From NCBI GenBank assembly GCA_965276005.1, contig OZ254962.1, positions 2,901,791 through 2,965,790 of the forward strand: a stretch of 64,000 nucleotides of DNA, written 5' to 3'. This stretch comes from G965232465 sp965276005 (GTDB lineage: Bacteria; Pseudomonadota; Alphaproteobacteria; JAQWUY01). The notes below the pieces were generated by a model. The model was not told the origin of the DNA. It searched no databases and was given only the letters and a program-made list of their open reading frames with translations. Positions 1 through 8,970 of the stretch are shown in pieces (within the stretch, counting starts at the first letter, position 1; every line of letters starts with the position of its first letter). The position numbers and the translations under genes are program-made.

Positions 1-2
1 AA

Positions 3-95
3 CACACCATCGAAATGTTGACCCGCCAACTGGAGCAAACTATGACCCAAATGGGGGCGAAAAAAATAGCCGACCTGCCCGATTATTTGGCATAA
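3..95 (+). CDS. 3' end of a gene entering from the left edge; possibly an FMN-dependent alpha-hydroxy-acid dehydrogenase
   Basis: The only open frame at the left edge reads through to a TAA at 93-95 and gives about 30 residues. The pattern (Leu..-Glu-Gln-Thr-Met.., Gly-Ala-Lys-Lys-Ile-Ala-Asp-Leu-Pro) resembles the C-terminus of lactate dehydrogenase/alpha-hydroxy-acid oxidase proteins, where a helix with an E..-M motif is followed by G-x-x-x-I-x-(D/E)-L. This is inferred from a very short tail, so the family is a guess. The open frame itself is likely real. Confidence 0.4.
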   Translation, partial: HTIEMLTRQLEQTMTQMGAKKIADLPDYLA

Positions 96-200
96 TCTTT
101 CGGTTTTCACATGGTGCCACACAGGGGTATGTATGCGAATACCTATGTCGTGAATGGTTTAAAGGTGGACTCGTAAGCTTCCTGTGTGTGCCACATGGAT

Positions 201-229
201 AAAAAAGGAGGCTATAAAAAGCCCCCTTT
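201..229 (-). terminator. Rho-independent terminator of the inverse autotransporter gene
   Basis: A 10-bp stem with one mismatch (204-213 pairing 220-229, loop ATAAAA) is followed on the minus strand by a T-run (plus-strand A201-A206). It lies just downstream of the stop of the minus-strand gene ending at 268. Confidence 0.75.
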
Positions 230-267
230 CGATTTTATATATATGGGTTAATATATGAGATGAAATA

Positions 268-2883
268 TTAGTTGCTTGATGTTACTAAGTATATCTTTTG
301 ATCAAAGGCATTGTATTTTTTGTCCCCTGATACTTGCATTCGCAATATGAGAGCTTTGCTGCCGTGTGAGCCTCCGTCTGCTGTCTTTTTGAGCCAGATT
401 GCGTTTTTTGCTCGTAATCCTGTTTGTATCCGTGATATAACCTGAGATTCATTTCCTGTTATTCGGCTGGCACCTATGAAGGCTTGTATATTTTCAGTTG
501 CAGTTTCGTCAATAACGGCGGGGGTTGTCCCGCTAATGCTTTCACCGGTTACACGGGTTACGGTCAATTTAGTTAGGTTAAAATCTAAGGAGCCGCCCAT
601 TATATGAAGAGCACTATTTGCATTTACCTCCATTCTTCTGCCCGAACCTGATGCGGGCAGCCGCAGCCCTAACGCCGCTGATGCGGAGGTATAGTTGCTC
701 TTTACGGTTAGAGGGTAATCATGCTTGTTGATTGTAAAGTCCGCTAATGCCACGCTGCCGCTGTATTTGGTATCACTGTTTTTTGCGGTTAGGGTGATAA
801 TCACTTTACCTCCGGACTCGGCACCTTTTATTTTGCCATCGTTATCTATTGTAATGGTACCGTCAGGCTCATCACCTGATTTTTTCGCCACTGTCCAGTC
901 GAAAGTATTGACGGCACCGCCCCCCGGTAAGTTGGCATAGGACATGTTAAACTTGGTGGCTGTACTTGATTTCCACTTGCCGTCTTCGCCACTTGCCAAC
1001 GATATGGTCGGTTTTGTTACATCGCTGCTGAGAACTTGTTTTTGTACGGTGATATTTTCATAATCTACCAGCTGTGGCACTTCGCCTTTGGCTGCACGGA
1101 CAATTTTTACCAATAAAGTACCGCTTCGCAAAAGATTCGTCCCGGTGATAGCCCCGGTTTGCGAATGGATGGGGCTGGTGTTGAAAATGCCAGAAGTTGT
1201 TTGGGTTTTACCGCTGCCATCGTCCCCACCGGGTGCAACAATCGAGAATGTAAAGTCGCCACTTGCACCCGTTGTAAAGGTTTCACCGCCATCAGAGGTA
1301 TTTAACTTATAATCTACACTAAACGCTTTACCCCATTTGCCCGATAAGCCCGATCGGCTGGCACTGCTCATTTGACCTGTTGTATACAGTTCAAAGTCTT
1401 TGCTCACATCTCCATATTCGGAGTGTGAAAACACAACGGTAATTGTAGTACCGCCACTAATTGCCGATTTTATGGTTAAACTCTTTCCGTCTGCAGCAAT
1501 AGTCAATTTAGAACTATCACTAGCACTATCCTTGTGGGTTATGCTCTTAAGTGTCCATTCGGATTTTTGGCTTTGGTCGCCGCTGACCGATAATTTGGCA
1601 AGTATATCTTGGGTGCTGACGGCTTTATCCCCTGAAGTGTATGGTACAGAAAGATCCGCCATAGTCAAGTCACTTTCGTCAAAAAGACTATCGGTTTTAA
1701 CAAATACTTCTTGTGCTTTATAGCCGCTGGCTGTGTAGGTGAGTTTTAACACCGCTACCTCCGCATCTGCCTTGTCTTCTAAAATATTGTTATAGGTAAC
1801 CTCTCCAATTGCCACATCGGCGGTGTCGTCTTTGTTTCTAAATTGGAAGTCTGCACCCTCTGTACCCGTATCAATGGCTGCTGTAACCGTTGGCGTAACC
1901 CCATCAGGCAGATTTACAAACGATATTATATCGTATTTGTTGTTGTTCGACAATTGAAAAGCGGTATCTTTTGTTGTTCCATCGCCGGATCGAATCGTTT
2001 TACCTCCTTTGGAACTTATCGACGAACGCCCAGCAATCGGTACAGGCTGCATTGTTTCGACTTCAGCGGTCTTGACTTCGTAGCTCCGCTCGACCTTGTC
2101 GTAGCGTTTGTCCCATGCGGTGCCGCTGCTGTTTTGTTGCCTAGTATTCGTCGTACCAAAGGCAAATTTAAAGCCAGCGTATACATTGGTTTGTGCCGAT
2201 GATGATTTCGGTTTGTCATATTCGCCCCGAATCGTTATGATACTGTTCGGTTTAAATTCTAAAATCAGCTTATTCCCCTGTTCGACCTTGTCGGCAACCC
2301 CATCAAATTTATAGGTGTTTAAACCGATATTCAGGGTATCTGTAAGGTTGCCTTTGGCGGTCATGTCGAAGCCTTTCATAACCTTTCGCCCTAAAATAAC
2401 CGCACTGCCCATAGGACGATACATATTTGCCGATAGATCGAATGCCCCAGTTTTCAATTCCAGACCAAGCGATAAGCGTTTATAGGCTTTACTGCCGAAT
2501 GTATAAAACTTGCCGGCACCGTCTTTGCTGTCGATAAATATATTTACCCCTATAAGAGTTGTTCTGGCATCATTGATAGCGTTACGGGTGCCAAAGCCAA
2601 TATTAAAAGTATTTTCCGCTCCCTTGCGGCGTAAGGAGGTTTGTAGGTACCGGACGGCACTCTTGTTTTCCCGCAACACCTTAAAGGCGGTTAAATCATA
2701 ACTGAGTTTTTTGTTTGTATAGCCAAAGCCGCCCTCGAGCCATTGAAAGATACCTTTTTTGTTTACCGAATCGACCAATACATCGCCGCTGCGACTTACC
2801 ACTGTATCCGTGTCGTTGGTTAATATAGGGGTTGCCCATGTAAGTACAACCGCACTTGTACCGATAAGAAATATTTTTTTCAT
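268..2883 (-). CDS. Inverse autotransporter adhesin (intimin/invasin family)
   Basis: 871 residues. A signal peptide covers about residues 1-22 (MKKIFLIGTSAVVLTWA). Residues about 45-245 form the beta-barrel translocator of intimin/invasin proteins, seen in the runs around NIGFGTRN (94-101), TLIGVNIFID and DLSANMYRPMG (149-159). The family's linker follows, WDKRYDKVERSYEVK at about 257-271. After it the chain is a series of threonine/serine-rich segments of about 90 residues with the look of bacterial Ig-like (BIG) domains, which form the exported passenger. In this family the barrel sits in the outer membrane and the C-terminal passenger is exposed and mediates adhesion. No LysM domain precedes the barrel. 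The ATG at 2883 starts the signal peptide. The upstream promoter has a 13-base A tract in its spacer, suggesting on/off or graded expression. Confidence 0.88.
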   Translation of the reverse strand: MKKIFLIGTSAVVLTWATPILTNDTDTVVSRSGDVLVDSVNKKGIFQWLEGGFGYTNKKLSYDLTAFKVLRENKSAVRYLQTSLRRKGAENTFNIGFGTRNAINDARTTLIGVNIFIDSKDGAGKFYTFGSKAYKRLSLGLELKTGAFDLSANMYRPMGSAVILGRKVMKGFDMTAKGNLTDTLNIGLNTYKFDGVADKVEQGNKLILEFKPNSIITIRGEYDKPKSSSAQTNVYAGFKFAFGTTNTRQQNSSGTAWDKRYDKVERSYEVKTAEVETMQPVPIAGRSSISSKGGKTIRSGDGTTKDTAFQLSNNNKYDIISFVNLPDGVTPTVTAAIDTGTEGADFQFRNKDDTADVAIGEVTYNNILEDKADAEVAVLKLTYTASGYKAQEVFVKTDSLFDESDLTMADLSVPYTSGDKAVSTQDILAKLSVSGDQSQKSEWTLKSITHKDSASDSSKLTIAADGKSLTIKSAISGGTTITVVFSHSEYGDVSKDFELYTTGQMSSASRSGLSGKWGKAFSVDYKLNTSDGGETFTTGASGDFTFSIVAPGGDDGSGKTQTTSGIFNTSPIHSQTGAITGTNLLRSGTLLVKIVRAAKGEVPQLVDYENITVQKQVLSSDVTKPTISLASGEDGKWKSSTATKFNMSYANLPGGGAVNTFDWTVAKKSGDEPDGTITIDNDGKIKGAESGGKVIITLTAKNSDTKYSGSVALADFTINKHDYPLTVKSNYTSASAALGLRLPASGSGRRMEVNANSALHIMGGSLDFNLTKLTVTRVTGESISGTTPAVIDETATENIQAFIGASRITGNESQVISRIQTGLRAKNAIWLKKTADGGSHGSKALILRMQVSGDKKYNAFDQKIYLVTSSN

Positions 2884-2939
2884 TGTGTTAAACCTTTTTT
2901 ACTTTGTTAAAACCATGTGTTTAAAACACGCACCCTATG

Positions 2940-2969
2940 AGTATAAATTTTTTTTTTTTTCCATGTCAA
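2940..2969 (-). promoter_or_regulatory. Promoter of the inverse autotransporter with an A13 spacer tract (likely phase-variable)
   Basis: On the minus strand TTGACA (2969-2964) is a perfect -35. It is followed by TGG, thirteen A (plus-strand T2948-T2960), TT and then TATACT (2945-2940), a 5/6 match to the -10 consensus. The spacer is 18 bp and losing one A would give the optimal 17. The start codon at 2883 lies about 50 nt past the expected transcription start. Confidence 0.75.
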
Positions 2970-3034
2970 GGGTTTTTTTTCGATATTTTGTATTTTTTAT
3001 TTCAAGGCGTTATAACAGGTTTACAGCACAAAAA

Positions 3035-3055
3035 AAACGCCCATATAGGGCGTTT
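3035..3055 (-). terminator. Terminator of the ABC ATPase fragment
   Basis: AAACGCCC (3035-3042) pairs perfectly with GGGCGTTT (3048-3055). On the minus strand it is followed by a run of T. It lies 30 bp past the stop of the ABC transporter fragment. Confidence 0.75.
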
Positions 3056-3085
3056 ATAGTGTGATTTTCAAACGATGATATTATA

Positions 3086-3421
3086 TCATATACGACCCAC
3101 TTCCCCGTACATCCCTGAGGCTTCGATTAAGGCTTTGGTATAGGGGGTTTTGGGGGTGGTAAATATGTGTTGTGTGGTGCCTTGTTCGACAATGTTGCCG
3201 TTTTGCATAACGATAATGCGATCGGACATGGATTTTACTACGGATAAATCGTGGCTGATAAACAAATATGTCAAGTTGTATTTACCTTGTAACGCTAACA
3301 ACAGGTCGACCACTTGCCCCTGTATGCTGCGATCCAGTGCCGAAGTCGGTTCGTCTAGTAGCAAAAATTTAGGGCGTAAGATGATCGCCCGGGCAATGGT
3401 GCAACGCAGAGTATAAAACAA
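3086..3421 (-). pseudogene. ABC transporter ATP-binding protein, C-terminal fragment (oligopeptide/dipeptide type)
   Basis: Only the C-terminal third is present. After a few non-homologous residues come IARAIILRPKFLLLDEPTSA (Walker B, DEPTSALD) and ISHDLSVVKSMSDRI (H-loop), then the typical tail with a (T)PYTKALIEA motif. That tail is characteristic of OppD/OppF/DppD-like peptide importer ATPases. Walker A and most of the signature motif are missing. The homology breaks off at about 3412, where the plus-strand initiator-like gene begins, so the two genes meet at a rearrangement junction. The intact protein would power peptide uptake at the inner membrane; this piece should be inactive. Confidence 0.8.
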
Positions 3422-3460
3422 CGGGCGTATTGGGCTGCTAAGCGGCGGTTTAATCCGAAA

Positions 3461-4750
3461 TTGATGGGCAAGATGCCCGATCGGTGGTGGACAGAAGTCC
3501 GCAAAGTGGTTTTGGATGTGATGATGCGATCCAGCGACCGCACGGGGGCGTGCAGTATATCCCTGTGCGAAATCGCCAACAGGGCATTTACCACTAAGGG
3601 CAATGCTAGCAAAATTGTTAAAGCGTTAGAAGACAATAGCATGTTACAAGTGAAGCGGGAAAGAAAACTGGGCAAATACAAATCAGAGCAAAACGCATAT
3701 CGTTTTGTCCCTGCTGTGTGGGCGTTGGTATCTACCCACCGTGCGGACAGGGTTTTTAGCCCGTCAGAAACCCACACACAGGTTGCCTGTCAGGAAACCG
3801 ATAATAATATATATAATAATAATCCCCATAAAGGAATCAAAAAAACTTCCTACATTCCTACACCAGATTGTAAGGTTTCCTGTCAAAATCAGTTTGATAC
3901 GGCAGATATGGTTTCCTTGAAACGGGTAGGAAATGGTATAAAGCCCGCAAAAAACCGCCCTAACGGGCTTTGCGGGTGTAACGCTAGCAGAATGGCACCA
4001 CCTGTAAAGCCACAGCGGGTGGATACACCGAGTAAGGGCTTTTCAAGAGAAAAACCCTTCTGGGAAAATGCCACCTATCATATCCGAGATAAAGTCGTGT
4101 TTGGCTTGGCACAGTTTGATGTACACATGGCTAATCGCTTTGCCGATACCCACACAGCGGGGGAAGTTTTAGACCTATTACAGCAGCTGCAACGGGCATA
4201 TTTGCCGACTGTTTCTATGGATAAATTGGAAACCCTATTTTGGAAAGTGAAAGACGGGCGGTATTTGGCTATGCGGGTGGTTATCCACTTTGTCAATACC
4301 ATGTGTAAAGTGCATTTTGTTGCCAAAGGCAGTAAAGGAACAATTCGTACTACGCCCGAACAGTTCTTTTTGGGGACGCTAGACAAATGGTGTCCGCCAA
4401 CTGTGGAGCAATTACTGGATAGCCTAGATCGCATGGCTACTGAAAATGATAATCGCTATACTATGACTGTATCAGATCGTTATACATTGTATCGTCAGCA
4501 AAAGCAACAGGCGGACGCACAGGAAAAATTAAACAATGTGTATGATGTGGTACTTAACAGAGCCATTGATAGACACACATTCAAATACATTGTTGGGCGG
4601 TTGCGATCCGAATATGGGCATTTGGCATGGGATATTTGGCTGCGACATGTCAAAATCACCGATACAAGTATAACCGCCCCCCGATGGTGTGCTGGGTGGA
4701 TAACAAAACAGTATTTACCTCGTATTAACGAGCTATTAAAAATGTGTTAA
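3461..4750 (+). CDS. Replication-initiator-like protein with a winged-helix-like N-terminus and DnaA_N-like C-terminus
   Basis: 429 residues from the TTG at 3461 (ATGs at 3464 and 3473 are alternatives). The open frame continues upstream to about 3413 with protein-like sequence (AYWAAKRRFNPK), so the true 5' end may have been lost at the junction with the ABC fragment. Residues about 10-80 look like a winged helix (a SLCEIANRAF..-KIVKALED pattern). The last 60 residues (AWDIWLRHVKI, then ITAPRWCAGWITKQYLPRI) match the DnaA N-terminal domain pattern of W..WL...., aP..F...WI...Y. Such domains occur in replication initiators of some alphaproteobacterial plasmids. The XRE gene follows after 32 bp, probably in one operon. 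Function is inferred from domain resemblance only. Confidence 0.55.
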   Translation: MMGKMPDRWWTEVRKVVLDVMMRSSDRTGACSISLCEIANRAFTTKGNASKIVKALEDNSMLQVKRERKLGKYKSEQNAYRFVPAVWALVSTHRADRVFSPSETHTQVACQETDNNIYNNNPHKGIKKTSYIPTPDCKVSCQNQFDTADMVSLKRVGNGIKPAKNRPNGLCGCNASRMAPPVKPQRVDTPSKGFSREKPFWENATYHIRDKVVFGLAQFDVHMANRFADTHTAGEVLDLLQQLQRAYLPTVSMDKLETLFWKVKDGRYLAMRVVIHFVNTMCKVHFVAKGSKGTIRTTPEQFFLGTLDKWCPPTVEQLLDSLDRMATENDNRYTMTVSDRYTLYRQQKQQADAQEKLNNVYDVVLNRAIDRHTFKYIVGRLRSEYGHLAWDIWLRHVKITDTSITAPRWCAGWITKQYLPRINELLKMC

Positions 4751-4782
4751 GGTAAATCTTATATTTAGAAAGGAAATTTTTC

Positions 4783-5265
4783 ATGACAAAACAATACACA
4801 CAAAAGACAAAAAGTATTATTTCATCTGATCGTTCGGGTGATCCAGACCCCGTCGATATTCAAGTGGGCTTTTTATTACGGGAGAGACGCATTTTATTGG
4901 GACTAAGCCAAATGCAGCTTGCTGATATGTTGGGGATTTCATTTCAACAGTTACAGAAGTATGAAACTGGCATAAACCGTATTTCTTGTTCACGGTTGCT
5001 AGATATTGTTACTGTATTGGATACGAACATAGAGTATTTTTTTGATAATATTCCCCAACAGGCATTAACCGCATCCCCCCGATTACGCCAACAGGTGGTT
5101 AAATTGTTGGGTAAATCCATGCAGGATAAAGCCTTAGACAGGGAGCTACTTGAATTGATAAAATCATATCGGCAAATTCCCGATAAAGAAAAACGCACAA
5201 TCATTATCAGCATGTGCCATGCTATGGCACAACTGTTTCAAAATCAACAAGCAAACAACGCATAA
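4783..5265 (+). CDS. XRE-family helix-turn-helix transcriptional regulator
   Basis: 160 residues. The HTH spans about residues 24-80: LRERRILLGLSQMQLADMLG, then ISFQQLQKYETGINRISCSR, then a helix with IVTVLDTNIEYFFD. This is a Cro/CI-type DNA-binding domain of the form common in alphaproteobacteria. The remaining part (QLVK..-LLELIKSYRQIPDKEKR) is helical and probably dimerises. An AGAAAGGAAA Shine-Dalgarno sequence sits 8-10 nt before the ATG. It follows the initiator-like gene by 32 bp and may control it or the neighbouring element. Confidence 0.85.
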   Translation: MTKQYTQKTKSIISSDRSGDPDPVDIQVGFLLRERRILLGLSQMQLADMLGISFQQLQKYETGINRISCSRLLDIVTVLDTNIEYFFDNIPQQALTASPRLRQQVVKLLGKSMQDKALDRELLELIKSYRQIPDKEKRTIIISMCHAMAQLFQNQQANNA

Positions 5266-5352
5266 AATGATGTTTAAGTATTGTGTGCATGTGTAACTCA
5301 ATTGAGATAAATTGCAGTTTATCAACAGAGCATACACTTTATATAACGGGTA

Positions 5353-5420
5353 TTATGTAGGGGTGCTATCTTGCATATCAGTACTAACAGTTTTGTCGGA
5401 TGTGCCTTTGCTAGGCACAC
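5353..5420 (-). pseudogene. Possible degraded 3' end of a TPS adhesin gene
   Basis: Read on the minus strand, this stretch gives a short tail ending SDKTVSTDMQDSTPT and a stop. It resembles the ends of the two TPS adhesins in this window (MDKTARTDTKDNDPA; NKIDSIDTENNAPV), and the bases after the stop (AATACCC) match those after the other two genes. Further upstream the frame is lost. I see nothing else gene-like between 5266 and 5579. The match is short and could be chance. Confidence 0.35.
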
Positions 5421-5579
5421 TGTGGGGGGCGGCATCATATGCTGATGGTTCCATCGATATACAGTCTGTAATATACGAACGGGAACATATCCGTAAGGTT
5501 GCGTAAAGGTATTTGTTCTATAAATGTTTTTTTTTTTTTCGCTATGTAGTAAAAATTATTTGAATATGTATTTTTTCGC

Positions 5580-5609
5580 TTGACAGTTGTAAAAGGTTTG
5601 TGTTAGTAT
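5580..5609 (+). promoter_or_regulatory. Sigma70-type promoter
   Basis: TTGACA (5580-5585), an 18-bp spacer and TAGTAT (5604-5609). It points at the broken secreted-protein gene starting near 5702. Confidence 0.55.
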
Positions 5610-5701
5610 ACCATTTAAGGTATAAATTATATAATGGATAAGTAATAAAAGTTGTTGGTTTTAGGGTATTGTAACGGTACTTTTATTTTAAGAGGCTTAT
5701 T

Positions 5702-6019
5702 TTGAAAAGGGAACGAATATTTTTGATGTGGATATGGGGTTTTATACACTTGTTGTATAGGTGATTCGTTGCTTGTGTTTTTGTTGCGGGGGTATGTTTG
5801 AATATATCCGTAGCGGTGGCACAGGTGGATGATCATGTGGTTATACAGTCGTTGCTTGCCAATGGGTTTGAGGTGGAAAATTTGCGGGTTAATATAGAAC
5901 CGAATGCGTTTTCGCCTGATGGGAATAGGATCGTTTTTGCCTATCAAAAGTATAATGATAAAATAAAAGACGGAGGCATATTTAAACCATTCTATAGGAT
6001 AAAAGTAGGAAAAAATTAG
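5702..6019 (+). pseudogene. Broken gene for a small secreted protein, cut by an IS1595-family element
   Basis: From a TTG at 5702, behind an AAGAGG Shine-Dalgarno-like site, the frame reads MKRERIFLMWIWGFIHLLYR and then hits TGA at 5762. The same frame resumes with FVACVFVAGVCLNISVAVAQ, which completes a plausible signal peptide. About 60 residues follow, containing NAFSPDGNRIVFAYQK, a pattern like a beta-propeller (PD40/WD40-like) strand. The stop at 6017-6019 uses the first base of the inserted IS, so the 3' end has been replaced. An in-frame stop and an IS truncation together make it a pseudogene. Function unknown. Confidence 0.5.
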
Positions 6020-6743
6020 GGGCTGGCATAGATAACTAACTTAAATATTTTCTAGCCCACTGTTTTAATTGTCTTTTTTGCGACTTAAAATCACTGTGAT
6101 TAAATCGCCACTCACATTCCTTCAAATGTAGCATAAAATTATGCTTAGGAATACCATTATATTTTCGCATATGTCTCTTGGCTTGGTTCCAAAAATTCTC
6201 AATACCATTGATATGATTTTTCTTATGTGCAAACTCTTTACTATGGTTAATTCGCATATGTTTAAACTCTGAAATATCTAGGGCATTATACCCTTTCCAA
6301 CAATCACTATACACTATGCTATCAGGTATCACTTTGTCCCTAATTATTGGTATTAAAGTCGTGCTACTAGCATCAGGTATTGTCTTTGTATAAACCTTAC
6401 CACCCCTTTTAAGCAAGCCAAACACTGGGGTTTTGGCTTTTGCACCCCGTCCCCGCTTACCTTTTTGGGTACCACCAAAGTAACTTTCGTCTACTTCTAT
6501 TTCACCACCAAATAACTCTTCGCTTTGCTGTTCTAGTTCATAAGCAATAATCTCCGTAAATGACGAAAATATAGAGTAACCGTATTGCGATTCATGTCCA
6601 ATAACTCACTAGCACATCGAGCAGTCGTTCCTGCAATAAAATGCTCAATTAACTGCTTTTGTTTGTACCAAATAATTTTGCTTTTTCTAAACCTCATAGA
6701 TAACATTATAACTCATTTCTGGTTAATTATCTATGCCAGCCCC
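6019..6743 (-). mobile_element. IS1595-family insertion sequence (IS1016-like), 725 bp
   Basis: Bounded by inverted repeats beginning GGGGCTGGCATAGATAA at 6019 and ending TTATCTATGCCAGCCCC at 6743. It carries one transposase gene on the minus strand. It has truncated a secreted-protein gene on its left and hsdS on its right. I see no clear target-site duplication, so the flanks may have been rearranged. Confidence 0.88.
6036..6697 (-). pseudogene. IS1595-family transposase, frameshifted
   Basis: The N-terminal part (MRFRKSKIIWYKQKQLIEHF, ATG at 6695-6697) has the helical DNA-binding region with ARCASELL. The C-terminal part has the DDE-type core: VDESYFGG, SIVYSDCWKGY, then NHINGIENFWNQAKRHMRKY, as in ISXO2-like transposases. 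Comparison with the copy at 46599 shows one missing base near 6556 (TTACGGAG instead of TTACGAGAG). This shifts the frame after VTLYFRHLR and puts a stop at once. The element is therefore probably unable to move on its own. Confidence 0.85.
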
Positions 6744-7150
6744 TAAGAAATATACAAACCACTTCTTATAGCAAAATTAAAATATTCCGGAATAATGGAT
6801 TTATAAAAATCAAATATATAATACGCAGGACTAACTATTCCTATATAATTTGATATACCATAAGACCCTTGCCATGCTTTCATTTTATTCATGCCGAATT
6901 GACCCTTTTGAACCACTTTGTATCCTGATAAATCGTCCGGTATAAAATTATGGTTTTCGTCTTTATTATCCATGTCTCGTACAATCACACCCTGTTCACG
7001 AGTGATTGACAATAATTGTAAATCGGGATGATTCTTAATTGAAACGGATTTTAATAAAGCACCTAATTTTTCCACTTCCCACCCCACAGGAATATCACCA
7101 ATCCAGTCGATGCCACTGGGTTTATATGTATCGTATGTGGGGTAGGTCAT
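6744..7150 (-). pseudogene. hsdS: Type I restriction enzyme specificity subunit HsdS, N-terminal fragment
   Basis: About 133 residues remain. The start (YKPSGIDWIGDIPVGWEVEK) is the classical beginning of an HsdS target-recognition domain, and the piece through GYKVVQKGQFGMNKMKAW also fits TRD1. The gene is cut at the IS1595-family copy, losing the conserved spacer helices and TRD2. HsdS normally chooses the DNA target for the HsdM methylase and HsdR nuclease; neither is in this window. The fragment should be inactive. Confidence 0.82.
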
Positions 7151-7346
7151 ATCTCTCTCTGCCTTATGTTATAAACCGTTTCGAATATAGGGGCAACCCA
7201 TGCAGTATACTATAAAATGCCGCTTGTGTGTACTATTATAATGTGAAAAAACACCTTACCCCTAGACTTGTACAGTACACATACTCCATAAGCCTTACGA
7301 GACATTCTACCACCTGACGGTATATGTAGGGCGTTTTTTTACTGTG

Positions 7347-8279
7347 TTATAATCTCCAATAAGGCTCTGTACACCAATTGTCGGGAAAGCCCATGTTTAT
7401 TAAGGACACAGCGGGCATTTTTGGTATCATCCCTATGTGCCGTTGTAATCTTTGGTTCCAATCGCTTGCGGGAATAATATGCTGCAATATGTACCATATA
7501 ATCATACAATAATAATATAGCCTATTATTCGGATGTATATTTATATCATTTCGTTGTGCGTTTACGCTGTTTTGAAACAATATATGCAGGTCACCAAATC
7601 CCTTGTTACTGGCTTCTATGTTATTTAGGGTTTTATTCCATAATCGCCCATGATGGGCACAAATATTTCGTAAAGTCGTCAAGTTTTTAATCCAGCCAAC
7701 CAAAAAGTCTGGTGTCTTGAAATGGGTTAATCTTACAATTTTTATTTGATTTTCCCTTTCAATAGAATTGACAAAGTCTCTAATCGTACCCATTGTCCAT
7801 GTTTCAACCTCCACCCATACAGGGGGCAGCTTATAGGTACTATCAAAATGCTGTTTAAACTGTTCTTGTGATCGTTGCCAATTTTTTATACGGCTAGATT
7901 GAAATTTTTCGTAACTGTCCCTTTTAAAATTAAAAATATCTTGAGTATTAAAGGCAAAAGTATTGCATCCCCCCATAGAACGAATAATAGCGGTTCTTAA
8001 AGATACTTCGATGCTTTCCAATGCCCCCATAATTAACAATCGTAGTTTTGCATCAAACTTATACAAGGCAATAATATTTTCAAAAGTTATACCATATACA
8101 AATTTATTACCCTGTTGCCTATCCTGAAAATGGTAAAAATATCCCGATAATCTATAATACGATATGTGTTTCAATATATGTTCGGCTTGTTGTTCATCCG
8201 CAAATATCAAGCCCTTATGTTTTAAGTGCTGTATTTGCTGTGGAATAGTATAGTAATCTTTATTATAAATTTGTTTCAT
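7347..8279 (-). CDS. Abi family protein (Abi_2, HEPN-type abortive-infection protein)
   Basis: About 310 residues from the second of two adjacent ATGs (8279), which best fits the GGGGA Shine-Dalgarno site. The opening (YYTIPQQIQHLKHKG, then ILKHISYYRLSGYFYHFQD) and the middle (LYKFDAKLRLLIMGALESIE, then VSLRTAII) are diagnostic of the Abi_2 family (AbiD/AbiF). RNICAHHGRLW at about 204-214 supplies the R-x4-H motif of HEPN ribonucleases. Such proteins are thought to stop growth of phage-infected cells by cleaving RNA. It stands alone next to the broken hsdS and probably belonged to a defence cluster. All key motifs appear intact. Confidence 0.88.
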   Translation of the reverse strand: MKQIYNKDYYTIPQQIQHLKHKGLIFADEQQAEHILKHISYYRLSGYFYHFQDRQQGNKFVYGITFENIIALYKFDAKLRLLIMGALESIEVSLRTAIIRSMGGCNTFAFNTQDIFNFKRDSYEKFQSSRIKNWQRSQEQFKQHFDSTYKLPPVWVEVETWTMGTIRDFVNSIERENQIKIVRLTHFKTPDFLVGWIKNLTTLRNICAHHGRLWNKTLNNIEASNKGFGDLHILFQNSVNAQRNDINIHPNNRLYYYCMIIWYILQHIIPASDWNQRLQRHIGMIPKMPAVSLINMGFPDNWCTEPYWRL

Positions 8280-8282
8280 CAT

Positions 8283-8582
8283 TTCCCCACGAAAAAGAAA
8301 ACCCGCACAAGAATAACGCAACTAGGCGACAGAGCTGAACGGGTATATACCCCCCTTGTAACATATCATAATATGGGGTGTCAATGCTTTTTTCATATTT
8401 TTTTACATTTTTTAAAAAAAGTTGAAAAAGTGTAGTACAACTGCGGTTTACAAGCGTATATTTTTTATGTAATTTTTGCTATTGCATAATATATCGAGAA
8501 AAAACACCGTTTTTATATGGACACTAACCCGGTGCAATACCAGCAAAACCCATATATATATTCCGCTACCAAAGCCACCCCC
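8283..8582. other. Intergenic stretch, no gene recognised
   Basis: I see only AT-rich sequence here, including a hexa-C block (8350-8355) near a GGGG block that might pair, and no supported gene. Confidence 0.4.
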
Positions 8583-8837
8583 TTATACATCATCCGGTGG
8601 GGTATTTGGTGCTAGTATTTGTGCCGTCAACCCATCGCTTTGTTTTTCTAATTCCAATAGAAATGAAAGATACCAATTTACACACAAAGAGGACGATTCA
8701 GGCATAAAAGAATATAAGCGTATCCTAAATACCAAACCCCCGCATACACTAAAAATTAAAGCATCGTCAAAAAACGCACCCAAACCGATTATTATAGAAA
8801 AATTGAATTGATAAGGGCTTAAAATAAAAAAAGACAA
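8583..8837 (-). CDS. Hypothetical small membrane protein (uncertain)
   Basis: An open frame of up to 84 residues. It has a hydrophobic N-terminal half (FNFSIIIGLGAFFDDALIFS), then LCVNWYLSFLLELEKQSDGL and a polar tail. The composition could fit a small phage- or plasmid-type membrane protein. The only start in frame is a TTG placed almost on top of an AGGGGGA site, so the start is unclear and the gene may be truncated. An overlapping plus-strand frame (8476-8811) looks less protein-like. I do not recognise a family. Confidence 0.3.
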   Translation of the reverse strand: MSFFILSPYQFNFSIIIGLGAFFDDALIFSVCGGLVFRIRLYSFMPESSSLCVNWYLSFLLELEKQSDGLTAQILAPNTPPDDV

Positions 8838-8933
8838 TCCCCCTATTTTTTTAAGGGGCTGTACTAGATACCTTATATGTTGATAATATCTATATAAATG
8901 GATTAAGTTTTATCTCTTTTAATGTATATAGAT

Positions 8934-8965
8934 GATGCAGAGTGTGTATACACACACTCTGCATC
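8934..8965. repeat. Perfect 14-bp inverted repeat with a 4-nt loop
   Basis: GATGCAGAGTGTGT (8934-8947), ATAC, then ACACACTCTGCATC (8952-8965). There is no T-run on either side. It sits immediately before an HlyD gene fragment and near the end of the serine recombinase gene. Confidence 0.7.
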
Positions 8966-8970
8966 GGGTC

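Noticed and set aside
725..2701. Plus-strand frames opposite the inverse autotransporter (for example 1843-2202)
   Set aside because: They have no Shine-Dalgarno sites or domain features and lie wholly inside a well-supported gene on the other strand.
8476..8811. Plus-strand 111-codon frame upstream of the HlyD fragment
   Set aside because: It is rich in Pro/Ser/Asn without domain features and overlaps a more protein-like minus-strand frame; neither is secure.
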